Under the pieces are notes generated by a model that saw only the letters and a program-made list of their open reading frames with translations, was not told the origin of the DNA and did not search any database. A program made the position numbers and the translations under genes. From Rhizobiales bacterium 2SD (GTDB lineage: Bacteria > Pseudomonadota > Alphaproteobacteria > Rhizobiales > Beijerinckiaceae), in NCBI GenBank assembly GCA_005502805.1, contig SCMY01000018.1, positions 1-64,000 on the forward strand: a DNA stretch of 64,000 nucleotides. Direction: 5' to 3'. Positions 15,940 to 25,814 of the stretch are shown here, in pieces (position 1 is the first letter of the stretch; each line of letters starts with the position of its first letter).

Positions 15940-18768
15940 TCAGGCGAGCCGCTCCAAGGCCTCCGCGATCTTGAGCTTGCGCGCTTCCGCCGCCGCCTTG
16001 CGCTCGCGGTTCTCCTCGACGATCTCTTCCGGCGCGCGCGCCATGAAGTCGGGATTGCCGAGCTTGCGTTCAACCGCCGCGATATCCTGGTCGAGCTTGC
16101 CGAGTTCCTTGTTGAGGCGCGCCCGCTCGGCGTCGAGATCGATGATCCCCGCCAGCGGCAGGGCCGCGACCTCGCCGCGCACGATGATCTGGGCAGACTG
16201 GCCCGGCGCCTCATCGGCGAACTCGATCGCGGAGAGCCGCGCCAGCCGCTCGATCATCGGAGCCCAGGCCTCGACGGCGGCCCTGGTCGCCGCGCTCGCC
16301 TTGACCAGCACCAGCGGCACCTGCGTCCCGCCCGGCACATTGGTCTCCGAACGGATCGAGCGGATGTCGGAGATCAGGTCGACGACGAAGCCGATCTCGG
16401 CCTCGGCCTTCTCGTCGACCAGAGCGGACAGCTCCGGCCAGCGCGTCAGGCAGACCAGACCCGCCTCCCCGGCCGGAACCGCACGGGGCGCGCCGGCATT
16501 GGCCTTCTGCGCCCAGAGCTCCTCGGTCAGGAACGGCATGAACGGGTGCAGCAGCTGGCAGATCAGGTCGATGACATGGGCGACCGTCGCCTGCGTCTCC
16601 GCCCGCGCCGCGGTGCCGGCAGCGTCCAGCTCCTCGGCCTGCAGCACCGGCTTCGACAGTTCGAGATACCAATCGCAGAACTGGCCCCAAACGAAGCGAT
16701 AGGCTGAATCCGCCGCTTCGTTGAACTTGAAGCTCTCGATGCCGGCGGCGACCGCCTCGGCCGTGCGCGCAGCCTCGGACAGGATCCAGCGGTTGAGCGG
16801 CAGCGTCACCGCGGCCGGATCAAAGCCTTCCGCCCGCAGGCAGCCATTGATCTCGGCGAAGCGGGCCGCGTTCCAGATCTTGGTCGCGAAGTTGCGATAG
16901 CCTTCGACGCGCGAGGTCGCGAGCTTGATGTCGCGCCCCTGCGCCGCCATTGCCGACAGCGTGAAGCGCAGTGCATCCGCCCCGTATTTGTCGACGAGGA
17001 CGAGCGGGTCGATCACGTTGCCCTTCGACTTCGACATCTTCGCGCCCTTCTCGTCGCGAACGATGGCGTGGATGTAGACGTCCTTGAACGGCACCTCGCC
17101 CATGAAATTGAGGCCCATCATCATCATCCGGGCGACCCAGAAGAAGATGATGTCGAAGGCGGTGACCAGCGTCGCGGTCGGGTAGTAGCGCTTCAGCTCG
17201 GCCGTCTCCTCCGGCCAGCCGAGGGTCGAGAACGGCCACAGCGCCGAGGAGAACCAGGTGTCGAGCACGTCCTCGTCACGCTTGAGCTCGACCGGCCCGC
17301 CGTAGTGGGCAAGCGCCAGCGCCTGAGCTCCCGCCTCCGACTCGGCGACGAAGCATTCGCCATCCGGCCCATACCAGGCCGGAATCTGGTGACCCCACCA
17401 GAGCTGGCGCGAGACGCACCAGGGCTCGATGTTCTCGAGCCAGTCATTATAGGTCTTGGTCCAGCTTTCCGGCGTGATCCTGGTCTTGCCGTCCCTGACC
17501 GCCGCGAGCGCGCGCTGCGCCAGCGGCTGGACGTCGACATACCACTGGTCGGTCAGCCACGGCTCGATCACGACGTCCGAGCGGTCGCCATGCGGCACGG
17601 TATGGGTATTCGGCTCGACCTTGCGCAGCAGCCCGCGTGCCGCCATCAGCCCGACCACGGCTTTGCGTGCGGCGAAGCGGTCGAGCCCGTCGAGCGCCAG
17701 CGTCTCGGCCTCGGGGGCAGCACCTTCCAGGAAGTCGGCATTGTCCTGAATCAGAATGCGAGCTTCCCCGTCCAGGATATTGACGACCCTCAGAGAATTG
17801 CGCTTGCCGACATCATAGTCGTTGAAGTCGTGCGCCGGAGTGATCTTGACCGCGCCGGTACCCTTTTCCGGATCGGCATAGTCGTCGCCGAAGATCGGGA
17901 TGACGCGCTTGACCAGCGGCAGCACGGCGTGCCTGCCGATCAGGCCCTTGAGCTTGTCGTTCTCCGGATGCACAGCGACGCCGGTATCGCCCAGCATCGT
18001 CTCCGGCCGGGTCGTCGCGACGGTGATGTAGGTTTCGGGATTCTCCGGATCGTAGGCGGCGCCTTCGATCGGATAGTCGAAATAATAGAGGTGGCCGTTC
18101 GGGTCCTTGGCCAGCGCCTTCTCCAGCTTGGCGGCGTCAAATTCCTCTTCGCCGCCGCGCTGCCATTTGAAGGTGCCGGTCTTCTCGACCTGGAGCACCT
18201 CAAGATCCGAGATCGCGGTCTGGAATTTCGGGTCCCAGTTCACCAGCCGCTTGGCGCGATAGATCAGCCCCTGCTTGTGCAGGCCGACGAAGACCTTGAG
18301 GACGGCCGCCGAGAGCCCCTCGTCCATGGTGAAGCGCTCGCGCGACCAGTCGCAGGAGGCGCCGAGGCGCTTCAGCTGGTTGACGATCGTCCCGCCGGAC
18401 TCCTCCTTCCACTTCCAGACCTCGGCCAGGAACGCCTCGCGGCCCATGGTCCGGCGGTCGGTCTTGTTCTCGGCCGCGAGCTTGCGCTCGACCACCATCT
18501 GCGTCGCGATGCCGGCATGGTCGGTGCCGGGCTGCCAGAGCACGTCCTTGCCGCGCAGGCGCTCGAAGCGGCAGAGCACGTCCTGCAGCGTATTGTTGAG
18601 CGCGTGGCCCATATGCAGTGAGCCGGTGACGTTCGGCGGCGGGATCACGATGCAATAGGGCTCGGCCCCCGGCGCCGCTCCCCGGCCCGCCTTGAAGGCG
18701 TCCGCCTCTTCCCAGGCCTTGCTGATGCGCGCCTCGACGGAGGCCGGCTCGAATGTCTTGTCCATCAT
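15940..18768 (-). CDS. valS: Valyl-tRNA synthetase
   Basis: The 942-residue class I synthetase charges tRNA-Val. The HIGH motif is present as HMGH (52-55, GSLHMGHALNNT) and the KMSKS loop as AKMSKSKGNVIDP. The editing domain, anticodon-binding domain and a C-terminal coiled coil (LNKELGKLDQDIAAVERKL) are all in place, so it is full length. Two adjacent ATGs (18768 and 18765) are possible starts after GAGCAGAGCG. It is followed in the chromosome by popZ, tolC-like and pcm genes, an arrangement I associate with Rhizobiales. Confidence 0.97.
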   Translation of the reverse strand: MMDKTFEPASVEARISKAWEEADAFKAGRGAAPGAEPYCIVIPPPNVTGSLHMGHALNNTLQDVLCRFERLRGKDVLWQPGTDHAGIATQMVVERKLAAENKTDRRTMGREAFLAEVWKWKEESGGTIVNQLKRLGASCDWSRERFTMDEGLSAAVLKVFVGLHKQGLIYRAKRLVNWDPKFQTAISDLEVLQVEKTGTFKWQRGGEEEFDAAKLEKALAKDPNGHLYYFDYPIEGAAYDPENPETYITVATTRPETMLGDTGVAVHPENDKLKGLIGRHAVLPLVKRVIPIFGDDYADPEKGTGAVKITPAHDFNDYDVGKRNSLRVVNILDGEARILIQDNADFLEGAAPEAETLALDGLDRFAARKAVVGLMAARGLLRKVEPNTHTVPHGDRSDVVIEPWLTDQWYVDVQPLAQRALAAVRDGKTRITPESWTKTYNDWLENIEPWCVSRQLWWGHQIPAWYGPDGECFVAESEAGAQALALAHYGGPVELKRDEDVLDTWFSSALWPFSTLGWPEETAELKRYYPTATLVTAFDIIFFWVARMMMMGLNFMGEVPFKDVYIHAIVRDEKGAKMSKSKGNVIDPLVLVDKYGADALRFTLSAMAAQGRDIKLATSRVEGYRNFATKIWNAARFAEINGCLRAEGFDPAAVTLPLNRWILSEAARTAEAVAAGIESFKFNEAADSAYRFVWGQFCDWYLELSKPVLQAEELDAAGTAARAETQATVAHVIDLICQLLHPFMPFLTEELWAQKANAGAPRAVPAGEAGLVCLTRWPELSALVDEKAEAEIGFVVDLISDIRSIRSETNVPGGTQVPLVLVKASAATRAAVEAWAPMIERLARLSAIEFADEAPGQSAQIIVRGEVAALPLAGIIDLDAERARLNKELGKLDQDIAAVERKLGNPDFMARAPEEIVEENRERKAAAEARKLKIAEALERLA

Positions 18769-19062
18769 CGCTCTGCTCGAACGCCAAACGGCCGGGGAGC
18801 CTGCCCCGGCCGCGAAAACGAAAGCCAAAAGGTCTGCGGTCTTAAGAGCGCATGCGACGCCCCCGCGTCAACGCTTTCCAGATGGGGAGACGCAGCCCGT
18901 CGTGCCAGTGCGGTTGGCCAGCGCTCTCGGGCGGCCGTGGATTGGAGAGCCAGTGCGTCCGAAAGATGGTCCCCGCGACCGGGCCGCAGCCCCGCGACGG
19001 CCGGAAACGGAACCTCGCCCCCGCCTCCGCAGTTGGGAAAAGACTGCAGAAGGAGCCGCCAC

Positions 19063-19548
19063 ATGACCCGCAAAAAGGATCAAGACCGCGCCTGGGAGCT
19101 GATCGAAGAGATCGGCCTGTGCATGCTCGTCAGCCACGACGAAGGCGGCGAGGTCCTGCGCGGTCGTCCGATGAGTGCCCATCCGCGCCGCGACGAGGAT
19201 GCGATCTATTTCCTCACCGATCTGCGCTCCCACAAGGATGATGAGATCGAGATCAACGAGAATGTCTGCCTCTGTTTCGCCGGCAGCGGCTCCCATTCCT
19301 ATGTCTCGGTCTCCGGCACGGCCAATCTGCTCGACGATCGCCTTCGCGTCGCCGAGCTCTGGTCGCCGGCCGCGCGCGCCTTCTGGGAGAGCAAGGATGA
19401 TCCCAATATCCGCATCCTCAAGGTGCGCCCTGCCCTGGCGGAGTTCTGGGACAGCCCCGGCAAGATCGTGACGACGGTGAAGATGGCGGCAGCCGCGGTC
19501 ACCGGCTCGCAGCCCGAGCTCGGCAGCAATCGCAAAGTCCTGCTCTGA
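19063..19548 (+). CDS. PPOX-family stress protein (general stress protein 26-like)
   Basis: The 161-residue protein has the pyridoxamine-phosphate-oxidase-like split barrel: LCMLVSHDEGGEVLRGRPMS, then IYFLTDLRSHKDDEIEINENVCLCF and a VSVSGTANLLDD strand. This matches the general stress protein 26 group, which usually binds a flavin. The start ATG follows GAAGGAGCCGCC. It is probably co-transcribed with the 71-residue gene ten bases downstream. Confidence 0.88.
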   Translation: MTRKKDQDRAWELIEEIGLCMLVSHDEGGEVLRGRPMSAHPRRDEDAIYFLTDLRSHKDDEIEINENVCLCFAGSGSHSYVSVSGTANLLDDRLRVAELWSPAARAFWESKDDPNIRILKVRPALAEFWDSPGKIVTTVKMAAAAVTGSQPELGSNRKVLL

Positions 19549-19558
19549 GGAGGCGCCG

Positions 19559-19774
19559 ATGAAACTTCTCGTCCACCTCGTCGGCGCCTGGGTCGCCTCG
19601 GAAGCGGCGTCGGGCCGCTATCCTCGTCCCGTCTCCCTCGGCATGCAGCTTCTGGTCTCGCGGCTCGGCCCGCAGACCGCGCTGATGGCGCTCGCCGGCT
19701 ATGCGATTCAAAGCTTGAATGAAGGCGGGGCCTTCGGGCCACGCCGGGCGCCGGCCCGTAAGCGGCGGCGCTAG
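19559..19774 (+). CDS. Small hypothetical protein
   Basis: A 71-residue protein with a hydrophobic middle (SLGMQLLVSRLGPQTALMAL) and a very basic tail (RRAPARKRRR). A strong AGGAGG lies seven bases before the ATG, and it follows the PPOX gene by ten bases, which supports translation. No family was recognised. Confidence 0.6.
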   Translation: MKLLVHLVGAWVASEAASGRYPRPVSLGMQLLVSRLGPQTALMALAGYAIQSLNEGGAFGPRRAPARKRRR

Positions 19775-19822
19775 AGCATTTCCGCGCGAAGCGAGCACGG
19801 TTCGCGCGAAGAAAATGCAGTC
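19772..19822. repeat. Dispersed Rhizobiales-type palindromic element, copy 2
   Basis: TAGAGCATTTCCGCGCGAAG, a spacer, then GGTTCGCGCGAAGAAAATGC: the same family as the copy at 13428-13481. It lies between the stops of the convergent small gene and popZ and can fold as a shared terminator. Confidence 0.7.
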
Positions 19823-19837
19823 AATGTTATGGAAACC

Positions 19838-20443
19838 TCAGCGTCGCCCGCCGCGGGCGACGCGCTCGATCTCCGCCCGGACCAGCCGCTCGACCATGGC
19901 CGGCAGGTTGTCGTCGAGCCAGGTCTTGAGCATCGGTTTCAGCATCTCCTTGACCAGATCCTCGAGCGTGCGCGCATTGTTGCTGAGCACGGTGTTGGCG
20001 AGCGCGCCGAAGGCGTTCTGGACGGCTGCGCCGGTCTGGTCGGAAATCAGCGCCGCCACGTCCATCGGCGGCGCCGGCTGCGGCTGGATCGGCGGCGGCA
20101 CGAAGGCCTGGAGCTGCGGCTGAGGCGGCTCCGGTTCGGGCTCCGGCTCAGGCCGCGCCGCGGTCTGCGGCTCGGCGAAATCGACATCGTCCGCTGGCTG
20201 CGCTGCGGGGGCGGGCGGCTCTTCGATGATGCGCTCCGCCTCGGCGCCGAGGTCCAGCACGTCGTCTTCGATCAGTTCTGGTTCTGGTTCGGGTTCCGGC
20301 TCGGGCTGCGGCGCCAATGCCACCGGCTCCGGAGCGGCCTCCTCCGCTGGCGCGGCAGGCTTCTCGTCATCGGCGATGATCTTCCGGATGGAGGCGAGAA
20401 TCTCCTCCATCGAAGGTTCATTGGCCTTGGGCTGCGCGCTCAT
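19838..20443 (-). CDS. popZ: PopZ-family polar organizing protein (DUF2497)
   Basis: The 201-residue protein shows the PopZ layout. A short N-terminal helix (EPSMEEILASIRKIIADDE, about 9-27) is followed by a long Pro/Glu-rich disordered spacer with EPEPEPEPE runs (30-130). The C-terminal helical oligomerisation region includes ALANTVLSNNARTLEDLVKE and LKTWLDDNLPAMVERLVRAE. In Caulobacter PopZ forms the polar matrix that anchors parS/ParB and recruits cell-cycle kinases. The ATG at 20443 was preferred over an in-frame upstream codon. It lies downstream of the tolC-like gene on the same strand. Confidence 0.92.
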   Translation of the reverse strand: MSAQPKANEPSMEEILASIRKIIADDEKPAAPAEEAAPEPVALAPQPEPEPEPEPELIEDDVLDLGAEAERIIEEPPAPAAQPADDVDFAEPQTAARPEPEPEPEPPQPQLQAFVPPPIQPQPAPPMDVAALISDQTGAAVQNAFGALANTVLSNNARTLEDLVKEMLKPMLKTWLDDNLPAMVERLVRAEIERVARGGRR

Positions 20444-20706
20444 GCTGATTCCGGTCACTCGACTCAGAGGACGCCTATGGAATCAGTGCGCCCCGCCGCA
20501 TGAGTATTTCACCAGGAAACCGGCAGGCAAGGCGGCTGAAGGCCGTCCCACAGGAGAAATCCGGAGTGTTGCGCCGGCGCTGCGTCGCGCCGGCCTCGAC
20601 GTGCCGGCAAGCAGTGGCGGCCGGTTCGCATAACGACGATGCGACCGGGCACGCCAAAAAATGCGTCCGCGTTTCAAAGAAACACAGAAACGCTCAACCG
20701 GTCAGC

Positions 20707-22125
20707 TCAGCGCCCGTCCGGCGTCTGCGTGCCCCAGAGCAGGCCCTTGACCTGATCGTAGTGCTTGCGGGAGTCGTAGCGCTCGGCCTTCAGCCTCAGC
20801 GTATCGGCCGAAAGCTTCCCGACCGCGGATAGGACCGCATAGGAGGCGACGACGCGGTCGCGCTGCGCCGTGACCAGCGTCGAGCGGGCGCTGACCAGTT
20901 CCTGCTGGGCGTTGAGCACATCGAGCGTGGTGCGCTGGCCGACCTTGGCCTCTTCGCGCACGCCGGCGAGCGCGGTCTCGGCCGCCTGCACCTGCGCCTG
21001 CGCGGCGGTGATCTGCGCCTTGGCCGCATCATGGGCGCCCCAGGCCGAGACGACCGCGGCCCGGACGGTGTCGCGCGAGGTGTCGACCTCGATCCGCCGC
21101 TGCCCGGCCGTCTCCTTGGCCTGGCGGGTGCGCGAATAGACCTGCCCGCCCTCGTAGATCGGGATGGTCAGGGTCGCGACCGCGCTGGCGGAGGCGCGGT
21201 TGTCGCCGAAGAACTGGTTGTCATAGCGCTGCTGCACCGTGCCGCGCACGCCGAGAACAGGATAGAGATCCGCCTCGGTGACTTTGACCTGCAGTTCCGC
21301 CGCATCGACGCCGTGCAAGGCCGCGATGATGGCAGGATGGCCTTGCAGCGCCGCGTTGAGCGCGGCGGGCAGCGACTTGGGCAGCAGATTCTCGACCGGC
21401 CGGCCCGGAGCGAGTTGCTTGGGCTCGGTGCCGACGTTCTGGCGGAAGCGCGCGATCGAGGTCTTGAGATTGGATTCGGCCAGGATCGCCTGCGACTGCG
21501 CCGAAGACAGGCGCGCCTCAGCCTGGGCCACGTCGGTGCGTGTCACCTCGCCGACTTGAAATCGGTCCTTGGTCTGGCGCAACTGCTCTTCGAGAACCTC
21601 GACGTTGTTGCGGTTGAGGTTGAGGATCGCGGTGTCGCGCAGCACGTTCATATAGGACGTAGCCGCGTCGAGCAGCACGTTCTGCTCGGTGTTGCGCAAG
21701 GTGGCGCGGGCGCCGAGCACCTGCGATTCGGCCTGGCTGACGGAACTGCGGGTCTTGCCGCCGTCGAAGATGTTCTGATCGATCTGCAGCCCGGCGCCGC
21801 GCGGATTGAGACGCGAGACGTTGCGACTATGCGGGCTGCCGGTCGCCTGCGAATTGAACGGGGTATCGCTCTCGGTGATGCTGGCCCCGATATCCGCCGA
21901 TGCCGTGATGCGTGGACGGTAGCCGGAGAGCGCCTGCGGCACGTTCTCGTTGGTGGCGCGCACCGCGGCGCGCTGCGCGTTCAGCGTCGGATTGGCCGAA
22001 TAGGCACGCCCCAGCGCCGCTTCCATCGTCTGCGCCAGCACCGGTGAGCCCATCACGGCTCCCAGCATGCCGGCCAGCAGCAGCTGGCTCGCGGTCTTCT
22101 TCAAGGTCGGTCGCGTTACAATCAC
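20707..22125 (-). CDS. tolC: TolC-family outer-membrane efflux/secretion channel
   Basis: The 472-residue protein has a signal peptide (about 1-31; LLLAGMLGAVMGSPVLAQ) and two homologous outer-membrane-factor repeats rich in long helices. Typical segments are AYSANPTLNAQRAAVRATNE, then RFQVGEVTRTDVAQAEARL and its repeat KVGQRTTLDVLNAQQELV. TolC channels span the outer membrane and periplasm for type I secretion and drug efflux. The start is a GTG with AAGAGG nine bases upstream. No inner-membrane partner is adjacent. It could serve the RTX proteins 4 kb away, which is inference. Confidence 0.93.
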   Translation of the reverse strand: MIVTRPTLKKTASQLLLAGMLGAVMGSPVLAQTMEAALGRAYSANPTLNAQRAAVRATNENVPQALSGYRPRITASADIGASITESDTPFNSQATGSPHSRNVSRLNPRGAGLQIDQNIFDGGKTRSSVSQAESQVLGARATLRNTEQNVLLDAATSYMNVLRDTAILNLNRNNVEVLEEQLRQTKDRFQVGEVTRTDVAQAEARLSSAQSQAILAESNLKTSIARFRQNVGTEPKQLAPGRPVENLLPKSLPAALNAALQGHPAIIAALHGVDAAELQVKVTEADLYPVLGVRGTVQQRYDNQFFGDNRASASAVATLTIPIYEGGQVYSRTRQAKETAGQRRIEVDTSRDTVRAAVVSAWGAHDAAKAQITAAQAQVQAAETALAGVREEAKVGQRTTLDVLNAQQELVSARSTLVTAQRDRVVASYAVLSAVGKLSADTLRLKAERYDSRKHYDQVKGLLWGTQTPDGR

Positions 22126-22346
22126 TGGACGCCTCTTGTGCGGACTCTAGTCACGCCCAGGCATCGCCCCAGCCTCGGCACTCGATTTAAAATCATAAGC
22201 TTCGTAGCTCGCCGCGCCAATGTCGCGAGGCGAGCCGGTCGCTTTTCAATTCTGCACTGCCGCAAAAATGCGACACTCCCGCCGGCAAATAATACCGACG
22301 ACCTAACTCTTCTGGGGAAAACCGCCCCGAACCAGGACGCTCCCCT

Positions 22347-22988
22347 TCACAAAGCGAACACTTCCGCCTTGCGGAATTCGCGCAGCACAGGCGCCGCCGC
22401 ATCGAAGACCGGCCGGCCGGAAAGCGATTCGCCCGCCTTCCGATAGAGCATGACGCGCGCCGAGCGCCCGACACCTTCGACCACGATCAGCCGACCGCCC
22501 TCGCAGACATGGCGGAACAACGGCTCGGGCTGTGTCTCGCAGGCGCCACTGACCAGGATCGCATCGAACTTCCGGCGCTCCGGCAGATTCGCGACGATCT
22601 CGACGGCCGGGACATCGGGCGCGGCGAAAGCCGCGCGCGCCAGCGCCTGCGCGGCCTCGTCCGGCTCCAGCAGAGTCGCCTTGGCTCCCATCGCCGCCAT
22701 CAGCGCCGCGCCGTAGCCCGAGCCGCCGCCGTATTCGAGAGCTTCCTCGCCCGCCTGCAGCTCGAGTACCTGGATCATCCGCGCCGTCACCATCGGCGCC
22801 GGCAGGGCCCGGCTTGTACCGGGCAGCGGCTCTTGCCTGTCGAGATAGGCCAGATGGGACAATTCGCCCGGCAGGAACGCCTCGCGCGGCACCGTGTCGG
22901 CCGCGGCGAGCACGGCGCGATCGGTCACGTCATAGGTGCGCAACTGGCAATCGACCATCATGCGCCGCAGTTCGGCGAAGCTGCTCAT
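22347..22988 (-). CDS. pcm: Protein-L-isoaspartate O-methyltransferase family protein
   Basis: A 213-residue PCMT-family methyltransferase. N-terminal RRMMVDCQLRTYDVTDRAVL is followed by the family motif VPREAFLP, a PAPMVTARMIQVLELQAGEE segment and the SAM-binding GGGSGYGAALMA. It would repair isoaspartyl residues or act as a PCMT-like relative. In Rhizobiales a PCMT gene often precedes tolC as here, so a link to cell-envelope export has been suggested by context only. The start chosen is ATG 22988, with GGAG 11 bases upstream. Confidence 0.92.
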   Translation of the reverse strand: MSSFAELRRMMVDCQLRTYDVTDRAVLAAADTVPREAFLPGELSHLAYLDRQEPLPGTSRALPAPMVTARMIQVLELQAGEEALEYGGGSGYGAALMAAMGAKATLLEPDEAAQALARAAFAAPDVPAVEIVANLPERRKFDAILVSGACETQPEPLFRHVCEGGRLIVVEGVGRSARVMLYRKAGESLSGRPVFDAAAPVLREFRKAEVFAL

Positions 22989-23226
22989 GCTCAAAATCTC
23001 CGAAGGAAAGCGCCCGGACGGGCGCCTCGACCCTGCCCGCGGGTTTTGGGCGAGCCAGCGGCAAAAGGCAAGGCCGGGAGGCCGCGGCCTCCTGGGACAT
23101 CAGGATCATTGCTGCAGGCTCGTCTGAATGAAGGATGCGCCGAGCCAGGCCTCACCGCAATCTTCGACCGTCGACGCCGGCGGACGAGCGCGACCCGCCG
23201 TTCTCCTTCTCCGCGAGTGACGAGCC

Positions 23227-24219
23227 ATGACAGCGAAATCTCTTTTCTGGCCGGCTCTGGCGCTGGCATGCCACCTCGCCATGCCGGGCCTGGCCCAGGA
23301 TCATCCCCTGCTCGGCCGCTTCCAGGGCGCGCAGCAGGTCGGCTTCAAGGAAGCGGCGTTCGACGAGGCCCGGATCATCACCGGCCCGATCGACGAGCGC
23401 AGCTCGCGTGAGCAGAGCGGTCCGGGCTGGCAGACGGTGGAAGGCAAGGTCTTCACGCTCTACTACAAGCTGCCGCCCGGCCGCACCGGCCTGGAGGCGC
23501 TGCGCAACTATCAGGCGAGCTTGACCGGCGCCGGCTTCGAGGTGCCCTTCACCTGCTCGACGGAAGCGGGCAGCTGCTTCAGCGACGGGCGCAAATATCC
23601 CGGCCTGTTCCTCGGCCTGGCGCTCGACGGCACCACCGACCTGCCGAAGCTGCAGCTCGGCGATTTCGTCCGCAACTTCTTCGGCAACGGCACCGGCCGC
23701 TATCTCTACGCCCGGCTGAACCGGCCGGCCGGCACCGTCCATGTCAGCCTCGCCTTCTCGGAGGACGAGGGCCGTGGCGGCCGAACCGTGATCGCGCGCG
23801 TCATCGAAGCCGGCGCAATGCAGACGGGGCAGATCCAGGTGGTCGAGGCAAGCCAGCTCGGCCGTGAGATCGACCAGAACGGCCGCACCAACGTCTATGG
23901 CATCCTGTTCGACTACGACAAGGCCGACATCAAGCCGGAATCGCAGCCGCAGCTCAAGGCGATCGCCGAGCTGCTGGGCAGGAACCCGGCCCTGCGGCTG
24001 GACGTGGTCGGACACACCGACAACCAGGGCAGCGCCGCCTACAACCTCAAGCTCTCCGACATGCGGGCCTTTTCGGTCGTCGCCGAGCTGTCGACCCGCT
24101 ACGGCATCGATCGCAACAGGCTCAACGCCCTCGGCAAGGGGCTGGAGCAGCCGGTCGCCTCGAACACCGACGAGGCCGGCCGGGCGCGCAATCGCCGGGT
24201 CGAACTGGTCCGGCGCTGA
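23227..24219 (+). CDS. OmpA-family outer-membrane protein with DUF4892-like N-terminus
   Basis: The 330-residue protein has a signal peptide (1-23) and an N-terminal region with KVFTLYYKLPPGRTGLEALRNYQ, similar in outline to DUF4892. The C-terminal OmpA peptidoglycan-binding domain covers about 215-330 (GILFDYDKADIKPESQPQL, VVGHTDNQGSAAYNLKLSDMRA, RARNRRVELV). The OmpA domain anchors the outer membrane to peptidoglycan. The N-terminal half carries two cysteines (CSTEAGSC) that may pair. It is monocistronic. Confidence 0.9.
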   Translation: MTAKSLFWPALALACHLAMPGLAQDHPLLGRFQGAQQVGFKEAAFDEARIITGPIDERSSREQSGPGWQTVEGKVFTLYYKLPPGRTGLEALRNYQASLTGAGFEVPFTCSTEAGSCFSDGRKYPGLFLGLALDGTTDLPKLQLGDFVRNFFGNGTGRYLYARLNRPAGTVHVSLAFSEDEGRGGRTVIARVIEAGAMQTGQIQVVEASQLGREIDQNGRTNVYGILFDYDKADIKPESQPQLKAIAELLGRNPALRLDVVGHTDNQGSAAYNLKLSDMRAFSVVAELSTRYGIDRNRLNALGKGLEQPVASNTDEAGRARNRRVELVRR

Positions 24220-24249
24220 CCGCGGGCCTTGTGCCTCCCCCTGGCCTCG

Positions 24250-24300
24250 GACCGAAAAGTGGAATCCGTTTTTCGGACAGACCCGATGCGATAGCGCTGT
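24250..24300. repeat. Dispersed palindromic element (CCGAAAA/TTTTTCGG type)
   Basis: CCGAAAAGTGGAATCCGTTT followed by TTCGG and GCGATAGCG forms a hairpin after the OmpA gene. This resembles a repeat seen often between genes in Rhizobiales (ACCGAAAAGTGGAATCCGG type). It probably also terminates transcription. Confidence 0.6.
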
Positions 24301-24339
24301 GGTGGATCATCATGACCGCGCCGTTCGGGCGGCGGTGAT

Positions 24340-25461
24340 CTAGCGGGCGCGCACCGGTAGCTCCACAGCGCGCAGCAAGGCTGCGATCTGGCTCTGCTGA
24401 CGCGTCCCGGTCTTCGAGAACACCCGCGCGAGATGAGTGCGCACCGTCGACATCCTGATGCCCTGCTGCCGTGCGACCTCGGCCAGGGAGAGACCGGATG
24501 CCAGCCCGAGAGCCAGCCTGGCCTCGGCCTCGGTCAGGTCGAACATCTGCCTTGCTGCGGCGAGGCCGCCGGCGGCCGGCTCCAGCGGGCGCGCCACGAT
24601 CATCACGTCGTTCATCCGTCCGGACAGCGCATAGGCCGCCGGCAGCGGCGTGACGCAGAGCGAGACTTGGCGCCCTTCCCCATCATGCCTCAGCAGCATC
24701 TGTCCCCGCGCACCGGCCAGGTCGCTCGCCCGGACGACCAGGTCCTTCAGCTCGCTCTGTTCCGACAGGACACGGGCAGACAGCCTTCCGCCTCGCAGGT
24801 TGAGCGGACCGTCGGCGGCAGCCAGCAACTCGTCGGCGGCAGCATTCGCGTAGGCGAGCCGCATGGCGCGGTCGACGATGATGACGGCGAGCGAGAGCTC
24901 GTCGAGCGCCCGCCGCGTCATCTCGCGCTCGATGTTGACGCCGCCCAGCTGCTGGTGCAGCAGGGTTACGCGCCGCATCACGCCAGCCACTCGTTCGAAC
25001 AGTGCGAACTCGGATGCGTCGAACCTCTCCTGGCGGCGCCCACGCTGGATGTCGAACATCCAGAAGGAGCCATCGACATCGAGCACGCGGCTGGCCATGC
25101 CGCCATACATGTCCTGCGGCGCCATCCACTCCCGCCAGAGGCGGCTGTCGCGGAAGCCCTCGCCGAACAGAACGTGATCCCGGTAGGCCGAGCCGACCGG
25201 GGCGGACGCGACCCGCGCGCTGAAACGCACGATGTCGGACGTCAGTTCACGATAGCAGAATGCGTTGAGGTCTGGATCCGATGCGTTGGTGATGGCGTTG
25301 TCGGGATGGGAATCCGGCCCGAAATAGCCCAGGCACACCTTGGAGCCGTCGAAGAGATGGCGGACCTGCTCGATCGCCTCGGGCATGCGGCGGAAGTCGA
25401 GCGCCGCATCCAGCAGCCCGTCGACGGCGTCGGTGACCATATCGAGATTCGCCCGCGCCAT
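24340..25461 (-). CDS. LuxR-family transcriptional regulator
   Basis: The 373-residue protein has a C-terminal LuxR helix-turn-helix (about 308-365; FDLTEAEARLALGLASGLSL then VARQQGIRMSTVRTHLARVF). A central PAS-like region is suggested by LAVIIVDRAMRLAYANAAADELL (about 195-217). No acyl-homoserine-lactone-binding motif or receiver domain was seen. The ATG at 25461 was chosen. Targets are unknown. It diverges from the RTX gene cluster across 350 bases, so it might regulate it, but this is positional reasoning. Confidence 0.85.
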   Translation of the reverse strand: MARANLDMVTDAVDGLLDAALDFRRMPEAIEQVRHLFDGSKVCLGYFGPDSHPDNAITNASDPDLNAFCYRELTSDIVRFSARVASAPVGSAYRDHVLFGEGFRDSRLWREWMAPQDMYGGMASRVLDVDGSFWMFDIQRGRRQERFDASEFALFERVAGVMRRVTLLHQQLGGVNIEREMTRRALDELSLAVIIVDRAMRLAYANAAADELLAAADGPLNLRGGRLSARVLSEQSELKDLVVRASDLAGARGQMLLRHDGEGRQVSLCVTPLPAAYALSGRMNDVMIVARPLEPAAGGLAAARQMFDLTEAEARLALGLASGLSLAEVARQQGIRMSTVRTHLARVFSKTGTRQQSQIAALLRAVELPVRAR

Positions 25462-25814
25462 CTCAATCCTCGACCAGCCATGCGCCTTGCCGGCGCGGCC
25501 CGGCCTTCCCCCTCGGCCCGGCAACGTCCGCTACGGCACCGGCCGCGGAATGCAAGCCGACAAGTCAGGCTAACCTCATGATCCGTTGACGCAAAGTGCA
25601 GAATTGAGCCCCTTCCGTTCGGCCAGCTGGCCCGACAGTCGATGAAACCGCGTTCGGATCGGAAAGCTATGGCCGTGAATCGCTCATCCGATTTAGATCT
25701 CGCTGAATGCGGAAGACGAATGCCAGAACGAAACCGCTATTGACTGGGCCGTAAACTTTGATCTTCTACATCGACTAGATCATGCCGTAACGGCAAGAAT
25801 GTTCGGAGAGCCAA
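25462..25814. other. Intergenic region between luxR-like and RTX genes
   Basis: About 350 bases without a convincing gene. It should hold the divergent promoters of the LuxR regulator and the first RTX gene. The last 150 bases are AT-richer than the surroundings. CGGAGAGCC just before 25815 is a reasonable ribosome binding site. I see no strong palindrome. Confidence 0.5.
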